This document shows positions 9,571 through 18,358 of a stretch of DNA of 64,000 bases, one piece after another (the first letter of the stretch is position 1; every line of letters begins with the position of its first letter). The notes under the pieces were generated by a model that was given only the letters and a program-made list of their open reading frames with translations, did no database searches and was not told the DNA's origin. Made by a program: the position numbers and the translations under genes. The DNA is from JANOZM01 sp031429355 (GTDB taxonomy: Bacteria; Pseudomonadota; Gammaproteobacteria; Burkholderiales; Burkholderiaceae_E), in assembly GCA_031429355.1 (NCBI GenBank), contig JANOZM010000017.1, positions 1 through 64,000 on the forward strand, given 5' to 3'.

Positions 9571-10268
9571 CACGTTACTTCTTTAAGATTTTGAGCGGCG
9601 ACTTTTACCGGCCGTCCACGTGGTGCAGGGCCATTACGCCGACCTCCTAAAAGTTCGGGCGCTTCGCCCAAGTGCCAACCAGCCCTCAAATGATCTGCAA
9701 TCTTGTTTTGCATTTGGATAGAAGTTGACTCCCGCGCAAACTCGCGATACCGGACTTGTCGCTCAAAGGGCGTATTGCCAAGTTGCCAAAACAACTGGTG
9801 GTCAGTTACACGAGAATCAGTGGTGTGCCCGATATGATGGGAATAACTAGAGTAAGGATCGTGCTCGGGCTGCTCTAAAATTTTCAGGCGCGTTGTTGTT
9901 AAATCCACAAACCGAACCACCTCAAGAAGATAGCGCTCACTCTCGATAGTGGTCGATTTAAACCTGCCTCGCCATAGTGTGCCTTGGCGAGAATAACGGG
10001 TATTGTAGTGTTGAATATAGCGCCGACCGACCGATTGAAAAAACCGAGCAAGTAAGTTTTTTTCGGGAACTGTTAACAGCAAATAGATAGTACTTGGCGT
10101 TAATGAATATGCGTGCAAGCTGACTTTAAAATCTGTAATTGCTTCGGATACATACGACAAGTAGGTTTCGTAATCGCGACGGTCGCGAAAGATCTCAACG
10201 TTGGCCAAGCCCTGTTGCAGCGTAAGAATCGGGTAGCCTGGTAAAACAATTCGCGATTGCCTTGGCAT
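9570..10268 (-). CDS. REP-associated Y1 transposase relative, HUH motif lost
   Basis: A 232-residue protein of the Y1/RAYT transposase type (TnpA_REP). The N-terminal block MPRQSRIVLPGYPILTLQQG, the middle HAYSLTPSTIYLLLTVPEKN and the block VGRRYIQHYNTRYSRQGTLW-RGRFKS align with the family by eye. Active relatives have a PNHVHLLL segment with the HUH histidines; here TPSTIYLLL has neither histidine, so metal-dependent nicking is unlikely. The tyrosine-bearing YIQHYN region is retained. The reading frame is intact and full length, which suggests retention for another use or only recent decay. It lies between aroB and gltB and ends inside a REP-like inverted repeat. Confidence 0.78.
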   Translation of the reverse strand: MPRQSRIVLPGYPILTLQQGLANVEIFRDRRDYETYLSYVSEAITDFKVSLHAYSLTPSTIYLLLTVPEKNLLARFFQSVGRRYIQHYNTRYSRQGTLWRGRFKSTTIESERYLLEVVRFVDLTTTRLKILEQPEHDPYSSYSHHIGHTTDSRVTDHQLFWQLGNTPFERQVRYREFARESTSIQMQNKIADHLRAGWHLGEAPELLGGRRNGPAPRGRPVKVAAQNLKEVT

Positions 10269-10387
10269 GGGTAATTCGACTCCGCCCTTATTTATTCGCT
10301 CGATTATAAACCGGTCTTTTGGGGCTTCGAAACTTAAAAACTAGCTGGCAAGGTTTATTCAAGCACTAAGTTTTTGCAGCCTTTACG

Positions 10388-11476
10388 TCAGTTTTGCGTG
10401 CAAGCAACCAGCGTTTCTTTTACTGGCGCTTCGGGAACGCGACGAAAAACCGCCGAACCAATGCCGTCTAAAAGTATGAATTTTGGCGTGCCTTGCTCAG
10501 CCTTTTTATCAACACTCATTAAGTTTAGATAATGTTCTGGGGTCCATTGGGCACCCTGGGGACCAGAGGTTGGCAAACCCGCATCAACTATTACCGCCTT
10601 CAACATTTCAAAATCGGCATCGGTTAATAGCTTTAGGCGACGCGATAGATCGGCCGCCATAATCATTCCCGCACCGACTGCCTCGCCGTGCAACCACTGA
10701 CCGTAGCCCATCCCGGCTTCGATTGCATGCCCAAATGTATGGCCGAAATTTAGATGCGCACGCACGCCAGCTTCACGCTCGTCAGCGGCAACAATTTCAG
10801 ATTTAATTTCGCAAGAACGGGCAATTACTTTTGCCAAGACCTCCATATCGAGGCCGCGCAACTCTTCCATCGATTGGCGCACTTGATCCAAATAATCAGC
10901 ATCAGCAATTGCGCCATGTTTAATGATTTCAGCTAACCCTGCGCTAACTTCACGAGCCGGCAACGATCGTAAAAAGGGTAGATTCATCAACACCATCTGC
11001 GGTTGATAAAAAGCCCCAATCATGTTTTTACCCAACGGGTGATTAATCCCAGTTTTACCACCAACACTGGAGTCGACCATCGACAGCAAAGTTGTCGGCG
11101 CTTGCACAAACTGAATGCCCCGCTGATAAACAGCGGCTGCAAAGCCAGCAACGTCACCCACGACGCCACCACCCAACGCTACAATCACCGAATGGCGATC
11201 AAAGCGTGCATCCAATAGTTGGGTCACGATGGCATTAACGTTGTCCCAATTTTTTGTGGACTCACCTATGGTTAGTTGAACCGGTAACACCCTAGCGGCA
11301 CAGCTACTAATTTGCGCTACGACGCTAGCGCTGTACAAGGCACCAACGGTTTCGTCAGTGACTACCGCCACCATGCGGTTTCGAACTAGATCTAAAAATC
11401 TTGGATCTTTAAAAACATCTTCACCAATTAAAATTGGGTAGCTTCGCTCACCTAAAGCAACTTGCACTTCACGCAT
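10388..11476 (-). CDS. aroB: 3-dehydroquinate synthase
   Basis: A 362-residue cytoplasmic enzyme converting DAHP to 3-dehydroquinate, second step of the shikimate pathway, using NAD and a divalent metal. Visible family features are the NAD-binding region ALGGGVVGDVAGFAAA (near 100-115), PTTLLSMVDSSVGGKTGIN (near 130-148), and the metal-binding stretch with HLNFGHTFGHAIE (near 245) and HGEAVGAGM (near 265). Length is normal. Its start overlaps the 3' end of aroK by 8 nt, so the two shikimate genes are translationally coupled. Confidence 0.97.
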   Translation of the reverse strand: MREVQVALGERSYPILIGEDVFKDPRFLDLVRNRMVAVVTDETVGALYSASVVAQISSCAARVLPVQLTIGESTKNWDNVNAIVTQLLDARFDRHSVIVALGGGVVGDVAGFAAAVYQRGIQFVQAPTTLLSMVDSSVGGKTGINHPLGKNMIGAFYQPQMVLMNLPFLRSLPAREVSAGLAEIIKHGAIADADYLDQVRQSMEELRGLDMEVLAKVIARSCEIKSEIVAADEREAGVRAHLNFGHTFGHAIEAGMGYGQWLHGEAVGAGMIMAADLSRRLKLLTDADFEMLKAVIVDAGLPTSGPQGAQWTPEHYLNLMSVDKKAEQGTPKFILLDGIGSAVFRRVPEAPVKETLVACTQN

Positions 11477-12005
11477 CGGTTTGTTCCTGATCGACTTCGG
11501 GTATACCTAATCGCATAATAACGGTTGAGACAACATGTTCTACGGGTTGGCGCCCAGTATCGACGACCCAATGCGCAACTTCTTCATATAAGTGCTTACG
11601 CCCTTCTAATAGTTCGGATAAACGTTGGCGTGGGTCGGCAGCCCTTAATAGTGGCCGACGTTTATCACGTCGAGTGCGATGCCAAAGATCGGCTAATTGC
11701 GCTCTTAAATAAACCACCTCGCCTACTTGTTGAATTAGGGTGCGAGTACTTTCGGTAACAACGCAGCCACCACCAGTAGAAATAACAACCCGTGTTTTTT
11801 GGGCTAAATCGTTAATTACTTCGGCTTCGCGTTTACGAAACCCTTGCTCGCCTTCAAGGTCAAATACGGTAGCAACAGGCGCGCCACAACGTGCCTCTAT
11901 TTCATGGTCACTATCAAGGAATTCGTATCCAATACGCGCGGCTAATCTGCGGCCAACGGTAGTTTTGCCAGCACCCATCATGCCGATAAGAATAATTGGC
12001 TTCAT
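11469..12005 (-). CDS. aroK: Shikimate kinase
   Basis: A 178-residue kinase that phosphorylates shikimate with ATP. It shows the P-loop GMMGAGKTTVGR near residue 8, the shikimate-binding DSD (LDSDHEIE near 32), the F-R-E sequence (QGFRKREAEV) and the GGGCV loop (STGGGCVVTESTR). The lid arginines lie in RDKRRPLL. It is the first of the aroK-aroB pair; upstream, across a terminator, lie the pilus genes, the standard betaproteobacterial neighbourhood. Confidence 0.96.
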   Translation of the reverse strand: MKPIILIGMMGAGKTTVGRRLAARIGYEFLDSDHEIEARCGAPVATVFDLEGEQGFRKREAEVINDLAQKTRVVISTGGGCVVTESTRTLIQQVGEVVYLRAQLADLWHRTRRDKRRPLLRAADPRQRLSELLEGRKHLYEEVAHWVVDTGRQPVEHVVSTVIMRLGIPEVDQEQTDA

Positions 12006-12055
12006 TGCCGAAGTTTACCGCGCCTTTGGTTCAAAGCAAAAAGCCTGGTTGAATG

Positions 12056-12079
12056 AAAAAGGCCCGCGAAGTGCGGGCC
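12056..12079 (-). terminator. Intrinsic terminator after the Ig-repeat lipoprotein
   Basis: The 7-bp GC-rich stem GGCCCGC/GCGGGCC with a 5-nt loop (12061-12079) is followed on the minus strand by TTTTTC. It closes the upstream lipoprotein transcript before aroK. A shorter T-run on the other side could give weak opposite-strand termination. Confidence 0.85.
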
Positions 12080-12107
12080 TTTGCAAACAAAACCACCAAT
12101 TGACTTA

Positions 12108-14042
12108 TTACTGTCCGCAAGGCGTCCGTAGAGGAGTTGGCGAGTTTAATGGTGAGGTTTGACCAGGAGGAGGCACTGAAATGTCACTGACATCTGAAGC
12201 AGAAATTACCAGTGGGAAGGTATCAGTAGCACGCCCTTCAGTACCACCAACCGCAACACTCACTTCTAGCAGAACGACTACCCACGATCCATAGCTACGC
12301 GGATAACTGACTAAAAGCTCGGTACGTCCGTTTGCGTCAGAAGTTAGGCCTCCTGAAACAACTGCAACGTTACCTGGAGTCAAAATACCGTCAAAATTCA
12401 CATCTAACGCTGGTAAACATTTTCCATCGCCATTGGTATCTTCGCTTGGGCGAGTGCCTGTGGTAATTTTGGTCCAAGATTTAACGCCTGCAGCATCAGT
12501 CGTCACTAGCCAGTTTCCGGTTTGGTAAGAAACAGGTTTAACCTTCGCCTGAATTTTCGCCCCATTAATTGGATTGCCGGTTGAGTCCGTTACGATCACA
12601 CCGTAACGCAAACCATAAAAGACCGGCGATATATCTTCAACTTTATTGTTTGTACCTATACGCACAAATAATTGTTGTTGCGAAACGCTCAAATTAGTTG
12701 AAGCACTCAATGTGGTATCAGAAACTGAAGCAACAAATTGAACACCGTTATTCGGCGATGTATTTGCGCCAGCAATATAAGTCACGGTTGCACGGCCAGC
12801 AAAATCAGTTGTCGCAACACCCGGTTGAATAATTCCACCGCTGGGATTCGCTGTCGCAGCAAAAGTAATTCGTTGGTTCGCCACAGGGTTGCCTGCAGCA
12901 TCAGTTACTTGGGCAATTAGCTGGGTTCTTTGGTCGGTAGTCCCCGCTAAATTTGGACCAATGACAGCTGGATTAGTTTGTAGCGAGATTGCACTAGGCG
13001 TTACCGAAATAAAATTTACGTTTGCAGTCGATTCATTTCCAGCAACGCGAACCGTAATTGTTGCCGGTCCTGCTGAAGCCGAACGAACGGTAAAGTTAGC
13101 TGCGCCAGTTGTAATACTTGTACTTGGGGTAGATACAGTGCCTTGGGTCGTTGAAAGACTCGCAACGGTTCCCGCGGGAATGCTAGGGGAAGCTGAGTAG
13201 CCTACAGCAACGGCGCCATCGGTATTAATTGGAATAACAATTTGTGCTGGTGTGACTGTTAAACTTTCGGTAGAAACCTTGACGCTCTTGATCGACGTAA
13301 CGCCAAGCGCCGATACTTGGATTGTATCGTCGCCGCCATTTACACCACGTAGAGTGAACTGCACTTGGCCACTTTGGTCAGTAGTACCGGTTGCGCTAGA
13401 TAGCGTGTTGCCTTTCGCACTACTGATCGCTACAGGCTTGTTGGCAATTGCAGTACCAGAACTATCTTTGAGTAGAACCGTGTAAGTGGAGGGCGCTCCA
13501 TTTAAAGGCAATTGCTGAGCGCCGCTCAAGCCGATCGTATTGCCTGCTACTTTTATGAGTACTTCGGCAATTGGAGCATCGCCGGATTTAGCGATAACTT
13601 TAATTGTTCTTTCAGTCGAATCACTTAACAAATAGAGTTTCGCTTTGGCAACGCCGCTTGCGTCGGTCGTACTAGTTTCAACTTGCAATCGAACACCAGA
13701 AGTTGCTACTGAATCTTGAACTGAAAAAACTACGGTTCGTCCGATTTCAGAAACATTCGCGGCGGAAGTAACAATTGCCGTTAAATCAACCGGTGTCTTC
13801 CCATCAGAAGCAAGCACTGAACCTCCCGCTAGCAACGCTAACTTACTGGTTGCAGCTGCGCCCGACGAAGTGCTGGTACTGGTACTGCTGGAACTACTGC
13901 TCGAACTTGAGGCTGGCGGCGTAACGTCAGCTGTTGCACCAACGCCACCGGCACCTGATCCACCGCAACCAACCATCATCAACGAAGCTGAAAGAGTAAT
14001 TGCAGCGAGCGCTCGAATTTTAAATTGTTGTATATATTTCAT
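12108..14042 (-). CDS. Lipoprotein with bacterial Ig-like repeats
   Basis: A 644-residue predicted lipoprotein. The signal peptide ends at MVGC (C26), followed by a Gly/Ser-rich linker with a long serine run (about residues 45-58). The remainder consists of about five beta-rich repeats of Big_1/invasin type, recognised by recurring phrases such as DASGVAKAKLYL, DQSGQVQFTLRG and DFAGRATVTYIAG with GNPVANQRITF or GTAIANKPVAI. A final domain mentions NGDGKCLPALDVNFDG, a possible calcium-binding loop. It probably extends from the outer membrane. It lies between pilQ and aroK in the same direction, 23 bp downstream of pilQ, so it may be co-transcribed with the pilus genes. No adhesin activity can be read from sequence. 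Confidence 0.75.
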   Translation of the reverse strand: MKYIQQFKIRALAAITLSASLMMVGCGGSGAGGVGATADVTPPASSSSSSSSSTSTSTSSGAAATSKLALLAGGSVLASDGKTPVDLTAIVTSAANVSEIGRTVVFSVQDSVATSGVRLQVETSTTDASGVAKAKLYLLSDSTERTIKVIAKSGDAPIAEVLIKVAGNTIGLSGAQQLPLNGAPSTYTVLLKDSSGTAIANKPVAISSAKGNTLSSATGTTDQSGQVQFTLRGVNGGDDTIQVSALGVTSIKSVKVSTESLTVTPAQIVIPINTDGAVAVGYSASPSIPAGTVASLSTTQGTVSTPSTSITTGAANFTVRSASAGPATITVRVAGNESTANVNFISVTPSAISLQTNPAVIGPNLAGTTDQRTQLIAQVTDAAGNPVANQRITFAATANPSGGIIQPGVATTDFAGRATVTYIAGANTSPNNGVQFVASVSDTTLSASTNLSVSQQQLFVRIGTNNKVEDISPVFYGLRYGVIVTDSTGNPINGAKIQAKVKPVSYQTGNWLVTTDAAGVKSWTKITTGTRPSEDTNGDGKCLPALDVNFDGILTPGNVAVVSGGLTSDANGRTELLVSYPRSYGSWVVVLLEVSVAVGGTEGRATDTFPLVISASDVSDISVPPPGQTSPLNSPTPLRTPCGQ

Positions 14043-14065
14043 AGTTATCTCTTTGATGCGTTGAC

Positions 14066-16432
14066 TTAGCGCGATAGCGAAGCGTCGGTTACAACGCGGG
14101 GAGTTAAGAACACCAGTAACTCGGTGCGATCAGTAGTTCGCGAGTTGCTTTTAAACACTCGACCTAAGTAGGGAATGTCGCCCAAAAAGGGGACTTTTGT
14201 TTCGCGGTTACGTTCAAACTGTTCATAGATTCCACCGATAACAACGGTACCGCCGTTTTCGACTAACACCTTTGTTTTTGCAGCTCTGGTATCGATGGCA
14301 AAGCCAGCGGAGGTTAGTTGACCAACCGAATCTTTGTTAATTTGTACGTCTAAAATTACGCCGCCTTCGGGAGTAATTTGCGGGGTTACTTCAAGGCTCA
14401 AGTTCGCTTTACGAAATGTAACTGCCGTAGCACCGCTAGAGGTTGCCGTTTGGAAAGGCAACTCTGTACCTTGCTCAATCTTGCCCTTGTCTTGATCCAT
14501 TACCATAATGCGTGGGCTTGAAATTACTTTACCGCGTTGGTCTGCTTCTAATGCCGACAACTCTAAGTTAATAAACTTAGTTAGGCTTGAACCAAACAAA
14601 CTAATTGCAAAAGAGCCGGCGTTGGTTCCGCCGATACCGTTGGCGGGCATATTTACAAATAAAGCGTTGTCTTGCGCTGTAGTTCGTCCTAACCCTACTC
14701 GGTTTGTGCCGGATATCGAGGTGCCGTTTTGGCTGGAAATATCTTGCACGCCGCTTAAATTACCAGACAAAGAACCATAACCCGAACCAACCAATCGCGA
14801 GCCCGCGCCATACACCGGAACGTTGATCGACTCTGCAACACCGGTCACAGGATTGTTACGTGCAACGGTTGAATAGATGGTACTGGAGAGGTCGTTGAAA
14901 CCCAACTTCGCTCCAAGATTGCGTGAGAAACGATCATCAGCTTCAACAATTCGCGCTTCGATCAACACTTGACGAACAGGAACGTCTACTTGAGTAATCA
15001 AACGACGAACTTCTTCAAGCCGCGATGCGGTATCGTGAACAAACAATTTGTTAGTACGTGCATCAACCACTGCAGTTCCGCGCTTGCTCAGTACTTTAGT
15101 TTTGTCATCCGACAACATCTTGCCTAAGGCTTCAGCTTTTTGGTAATTCAACTGAAACATTTCGGAACGCAATGGTTCGATTTCCGAGATTTGTTGTTTC
15201 GCTTCTAATTCAAGCTTTTCTTTTGTCGCTAATTCTTCACGTGGGGCAATCATAAGAACGTTACCGTTCTTGCGCATATCAAGCCCCTTGGATTTCATAA
15301 TGATATCCAGCGCTTGATCCCACGGAACGTCTTTTAAGCGTAAGGTCAAAGAGCCAGCAACTGAGTCGCTTGTTACGATGTTTAGATTTGTGAAGTCTGC
15401 AATTACTTGAAGCAACGCACGCACATCAACCGCTTGGAAATTTAACGATAATTTATCGCCTTTGTAACCAATACGCGTTCCTTGAAACAACTTGTTTGGA
15501 TCTTCGGCAACCGGCTTAACCTCAAGAATAAATTGGGAGTCGCTTTGATAGGCGTTGTGCTCCCAAAGACCCTGCGGTTCGATAATCATTCGAACTAAGT
15601 CGCCTTGCTGCGTTGTGCGGATTGTTTTAACTGGCGTACCGAAATCGGCAACATCTAAACGACGACGCAAATTCTCTGGCAAGCGCGATCTTAAAAAATC
15701 GACTACAACAGTATTGCCTTGAAGGCGAATATCAACCGCAGTCTGTGGATCGGCTAAGTCAACAACGACTCTGCCTTCGCCTTCTTTACCGCGACGAAAA
15801 TCAATATCGCGCACACTCATATCGCGGCTTGATGCACGCGGCAATGTTTGGTTAGAAGCTACGGCAGCAACCGGCGTAGTACTAAGCGCGGTGGACGCTG
15901 AACTCATTGCAACGGGCGCAGCGGTTGCGACAACCGCTTTAGATTCTACTGCGGCTACCGAGGCAGGTGCCAAATTAATAATTAGTGTGGAACCGTCGTT
16001 TTCGGTAGTGTAGGCAACAGCGCGACGTAAATTGAGCACTAAGCGCGAACGACCTGCTGCTTGAACAACGTTTACGCTGCGCACATCGCCTTGCGAGAAC
16101 TCTTGAGCGCCTTGAGCAGCCATTCCTTCAACGCCTGCCAAATCAATTGCGATACGGGGCGGGTTGTTGATGGTAAAGCCAGGCGGCGTAGCGGCCAAGG
16201 GCGTTTTAAGTTTGATACGGAGCTGCGTCGAACTACCAAGAGGCACGCTATTAATCGATTCAATTAAGTTTTGAGCCCATGCGGTCAAAGGCACCAAGCC
16301 CAATGCGGTACTAAGCATTAGGCCGCGCACTGCGGTTCGAACTCGGTTGTTGGCTTGCATATTGGTGTTGACCCTGACTGATTCGAAAAACGAATCGCTA
16401 TCTGTTTGGTTTGCTATTGTTTTGTGATTCAT
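14066..16432 (-). CDS. pilQ: Type IV pilus secretin PilQ
   Basis: A 788-residue outer-membrane secretin through which the type IV pilus leaves the cell. A signal peptide runs to about residue 53 (ending PLTAWA), after an unusually long leader; an internal start at MQANNRV (16360) would give a normal signal peptide and may be the true one. Two AMIN domains follow (near 60-150 and 200-310, with VRDIDFRRGKEGEGRVVVDL). Then come the STN/N0 region (LNFQAVDVRALLQVIADFTNLN), an N1 domain, and the secretin core ending VPFLGDIPYLGRVFKS and ELLVFLTPRVV. Last gene of pilMNOPQ. Confidence 0.95.
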   Translation of the reverse strand: MNHKTIANQTDSDSFFESVRVNTNMQANNRVRTAVRGLMLSTALGLVPLTAWAQNLIESINSVPLGSSTQLRIKLKTPLAATPPGFTINNPPRIAIDLAGVEGMAAQGAQEFSQGDVRSVNVVQAAGRSRLVLNLRRAVAYTTENDGSTLIINLAPASVAAVESKAVVATAAPVAMSSASTALSTTPVAAVASNQTLPRASSRDMSVRDIDFRRGKEGEGRVVVDLADPQTAVDIRLQGNTVVVDFLRSRLPENLRRRLDVADFGTPVKTIRTTQQGDLVRMIIEPQGLWEHNAYQSDSQFILEVKPVAEDPNKLFQGTRIGYKGDKLSLNFQAVDVRALLQVIADFTNLNIVTSDSVAGSLTLRLKDVPWDQALDIIMKSKGLDMRKNGNVLMIAPREELATKEKLELEAKQQISEIEPLRSEMFQLNYQKAEALGKMLSDDKTKVLSKRGTAVVDARTNKLFVHDTASRLEEVRRLITQVDVPVRQVLIEARIVEADDRFSRNLGAKLGFNDLSSTIYSTVARNNPVTGVAESINVPVYGAGSRLVGSGYGSLSGNLSGVQDISSQNGTSISGTNRVGLGRTTAQDNALFVNMPANGIGGTNAGSFAISLFGSSLTKFINLELSALEADQRGKVISSPRIMVMDQDKGKIEQGTELPFQTATSSGATAVTFRKANLSLEVTPQITPEGGVILDVQINKDSVGQLTSAGFAIDTRAAKTKVLVENGGTVVIGGIYEQFERNRETKVPFLGDIPYLGRVFKSNSRTTDRTELLVFLTPRVVTDASLSR

Positions 16433-16447
16433 CGTTAGTACTTATTC

Positions 16448-16987
16448 TTATAAACTTTTCTTTGAAGCTTCTTGCAGTTGCAAGCTAGCTTCACGCTCTA
16501 CCCAGTCGCCCGTAGCATCTTGAACGAGTTCTTTCACAACAATTTCGGCCTCTGAAATTTTGGTAATTTTTCCAAAATTCTGACCTAAATAGTTGCCGAC
16601 CTTGACCGTAAAAACTAAAGCATCCACGGATAACAAGGCAACATCTTTGCCAGAACGACGAATGTGCCCAACCATTTTGATCGCATCCAACGGATGCGTT
16701 TCTAAACTCTCACGCCGACGTGCTAAGTCTGGTTGAAGACCTGATTTCGAAGGTCGCGAAGCTGCAGCTTCTAGCGCTTTATTCAGCTTGCCGGCGCTAA
16801 ATGGATCGAGTTGCCCAGCGCTTTCATAGCGATAGGGCTCAAATTCTTTGGGTCGCTCGATTTTGGCAACGGTAGGATTGACGCGCTTGCGTTCTTGATC
16901 CATCCAACCTTGCAATTCGCTTTGTTCACGATCGCAGGCAGTTAGACCCATCCCTAAAAACAAAACAACTAATAGTCTATTTTTCAT
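16448..16987 (-). CDS. pilP: Type IV pilus lipoprotein PilP
   Basis: A 179-residue lipoprotein with signal peptide and lipobox GLTAC (C18). The inner-membrane-anchored PilP links the PilNO complex to the secretin PilQ. The family hallmarks are the QLDPF motif after a flexible N-terminal stretch, LETHPLDAIKMVGHIRR, and the C-terminal beta domain with VKVGNYLGQNFGKI. It starts 1 nt from the end of pilO and is followed by pilQ after 15 bp, all in one operon. Confidence 0.95.
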   Translation of the reverse strand: MKNRLLVVLFLGMGLTACDREQSELQGWMDQERKRVNPTVAKIERPKEFEPYRYESAGQLDPFSAGKLNKALEAAASRPSKSGLQPDLARRRESLETHPLDAIKMVGHIRRSGKDVALLSVDALVFTVKVGNYLGQNFGKITKISEAEIVVKELVQDATGDWVEREASLQLQEASKKSL

Positions 16988-17703
16988 TATTTGGCACCCC
17001 CGGCTGGCGCTGCGCCAGCTGCTGGAGGATTCTTCTTGGCAGCTTCTTTTTTCGCGGCAGCAATTTCTTCGGGATCGAGATAGCGGAAAGTTTTAGCAGT
17101 CGCTCTCATAATGAGGAGGTCAGATTTTGGGTCGTCTTCAATAATCAAATTGTTGAGCGTCACAATTCGCGGAAGATTTGCAATGTCGCTAGTGAACGAG
17201 CCAATGTCGTGATACTGCCCGATAACTTTTACTTCAATGGGCAGCTCTGCATAGTATTCGCGTGCTACTACCGACCCTGGCTTAAATAACTCAAATTGTA
17301 AGCCGCGCCCTACGCCGGCTTGGTTGATATCCGATAACAGTGCATCCATTTCGGATTTACTTGGCAGTTGTTTTTCAAGCGTTGTTACAAACTGGGCTAC
17401 TTCTTTTTTCTGACGTTCTAGCGCTTCTAAATTAACGGCCTTTTTTACTCTGTCTTTGTAGTCGGTTTTTAACTTATCTTCTTGTTGGCGTCCTTGTTCT
17501 AACTCTTCTAATTGCGAGCGCACATAAACACCGTAAACCAAGGCTAATAAGGCTATAAAAATTCCTATTAACAATAGAACTTTGGGAAGCATAGGCCATA
17601 GGCCCGGATGCCTACCTTGCAGTCCTTTGAATTGATCTCCAACAGCTGCTAAGTCGGGTCCTTTGAAGTTAACCTTCAGGTCAAGTTTCTTTTTAGCGGC
17701 CAT
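16987..17703 (-). CDS. pilO: Type IV pilus inner-membrane protein PilO
   Basis: A 238-residue bitopic protein: short cytoplasmic N-terminus, one membrane helix (about 40-62), a coiled coil (about 65-125, with KLKTDYKDRVKKAVNLEALE and QFVTTLEKQLPSKSEMDALL), and a ferredoxin-like periplasmic domain (PIEVKVIGQYHDIGSFTSDIA). It pairs with PilN to form the alignment subcomplex. The C-terminus is Ala/Pro/Lys-rich. It overlaps pilP by 1 nt and follows pilN by 1 nt. Confidence 0.95.
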   Translation of the reverse strand: MAAKKKLDLKVNFKGPDLAAVGDQFKGLQGRHPGLWPMLPKVLLLIGIFIALLALVYGVYVRSQLEELEQGRQQEDKLKTDYKDRVKKAVNLEALERQKKEVAQFVTTLEKQLPSKSEMDALLSDINQAGVGRGLQFELFKPGSVVAREYYAELPIEVKVIGQYHDIGSFTSDIANLPRIVTLNNLIIEDDPKSDLLIMRATAKTFRYLDPEEIAAAKKEAAKKNPPAAGAAPAGGAK

Positions 17704-17704
17704 G

Positions 17705-18358
17705 TTAGTTCACCTTTGCAGCGGCAACCGCTGGAGTTGTAGCACTAGTAGCATCTGCTGTAGTTGCTTTTGCTCCGTCGACTGCTTTTGTAGGCCGCTT
17801 TAACAATACGCTTAGTGTAAAGCTGTAAACCCGTTTACCCTCTTTGCCCTTGTTACGCGGATCATCCAACATAGTTGCTGTAATAAGCGTCAACTCAGGT
17901 TTCTCAAGCCAAGGTGTTTGATAAGCCAACTGACGCAAAAATTCAGAGACTCGATCATTCGATTGAGCCTTGCCTTTAATCGTCACTTTTAGGTCTGCTT
18001 GATCGATCGCGTCCAGTTGAATACCTTCAGGCACTCGCTTTAATAATTCATCCAGCAAATGCACAGGAAGTGTTCGATCTGACTGTAAATTCTCGACAGC
18101 TGACTGGCGGGCTTTTAGGGCTTCAATATCGGCTTGTAAACCCGCAATTTCCTTGATTTGTTCGTCAAGTTTAGTATTTTCTTTTTTGATAAATTCGTTG
18201 CGCGCCGTTTGATCGTTGATCAATTGACTTACAAACGTCACCGCCAAAAAAGCGAAACCCGCAGCACCGATCGCTGAAAAAATACTGAGCCCAATGAAGT
18301 CCTTCTTGCGACGCTCACGGCGCATTTCCCGGTGCGGCAATAGATTAATACGAATCAT
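17705..18358 (-). CDS. pilN: Type IV pilus inner-membrane protein PilN
   Basis: A 217-residue bitopic protein. The N-terminus INLLPHREMRRERRKK is the conserved motif that docks into PilM in the cytoplasm. One membrane helix (about 24-45) is followed by a coiled coil and a periplasmic ferredoxin-like domain (GIQLDAIDQADLKVTIKGKA). The tail is Ala/Thr-rich low complexity. Its start overlaps the pilM stop by 4 nt. Confidence 0.95.
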   Translation of the reverse strand: MIRINLLPHREMRRERRKKDFIGLSIFSAIGAAGFAFLAVTFVSQLINDQTARNEFIKKENTKLDEQIKEIAGLQADIEALKARQSAVENLQSDRTLPVHLLDELLKRVPEGIQLDAIDQADLKVTIKGKAQSNDRVSEFLRQLAYQTPWLEKPELTLITATMLDDPRNKGKEGKRVYSFTLSVLLKRPTKAVDGAKATTADATSATTPAVAAAKVN

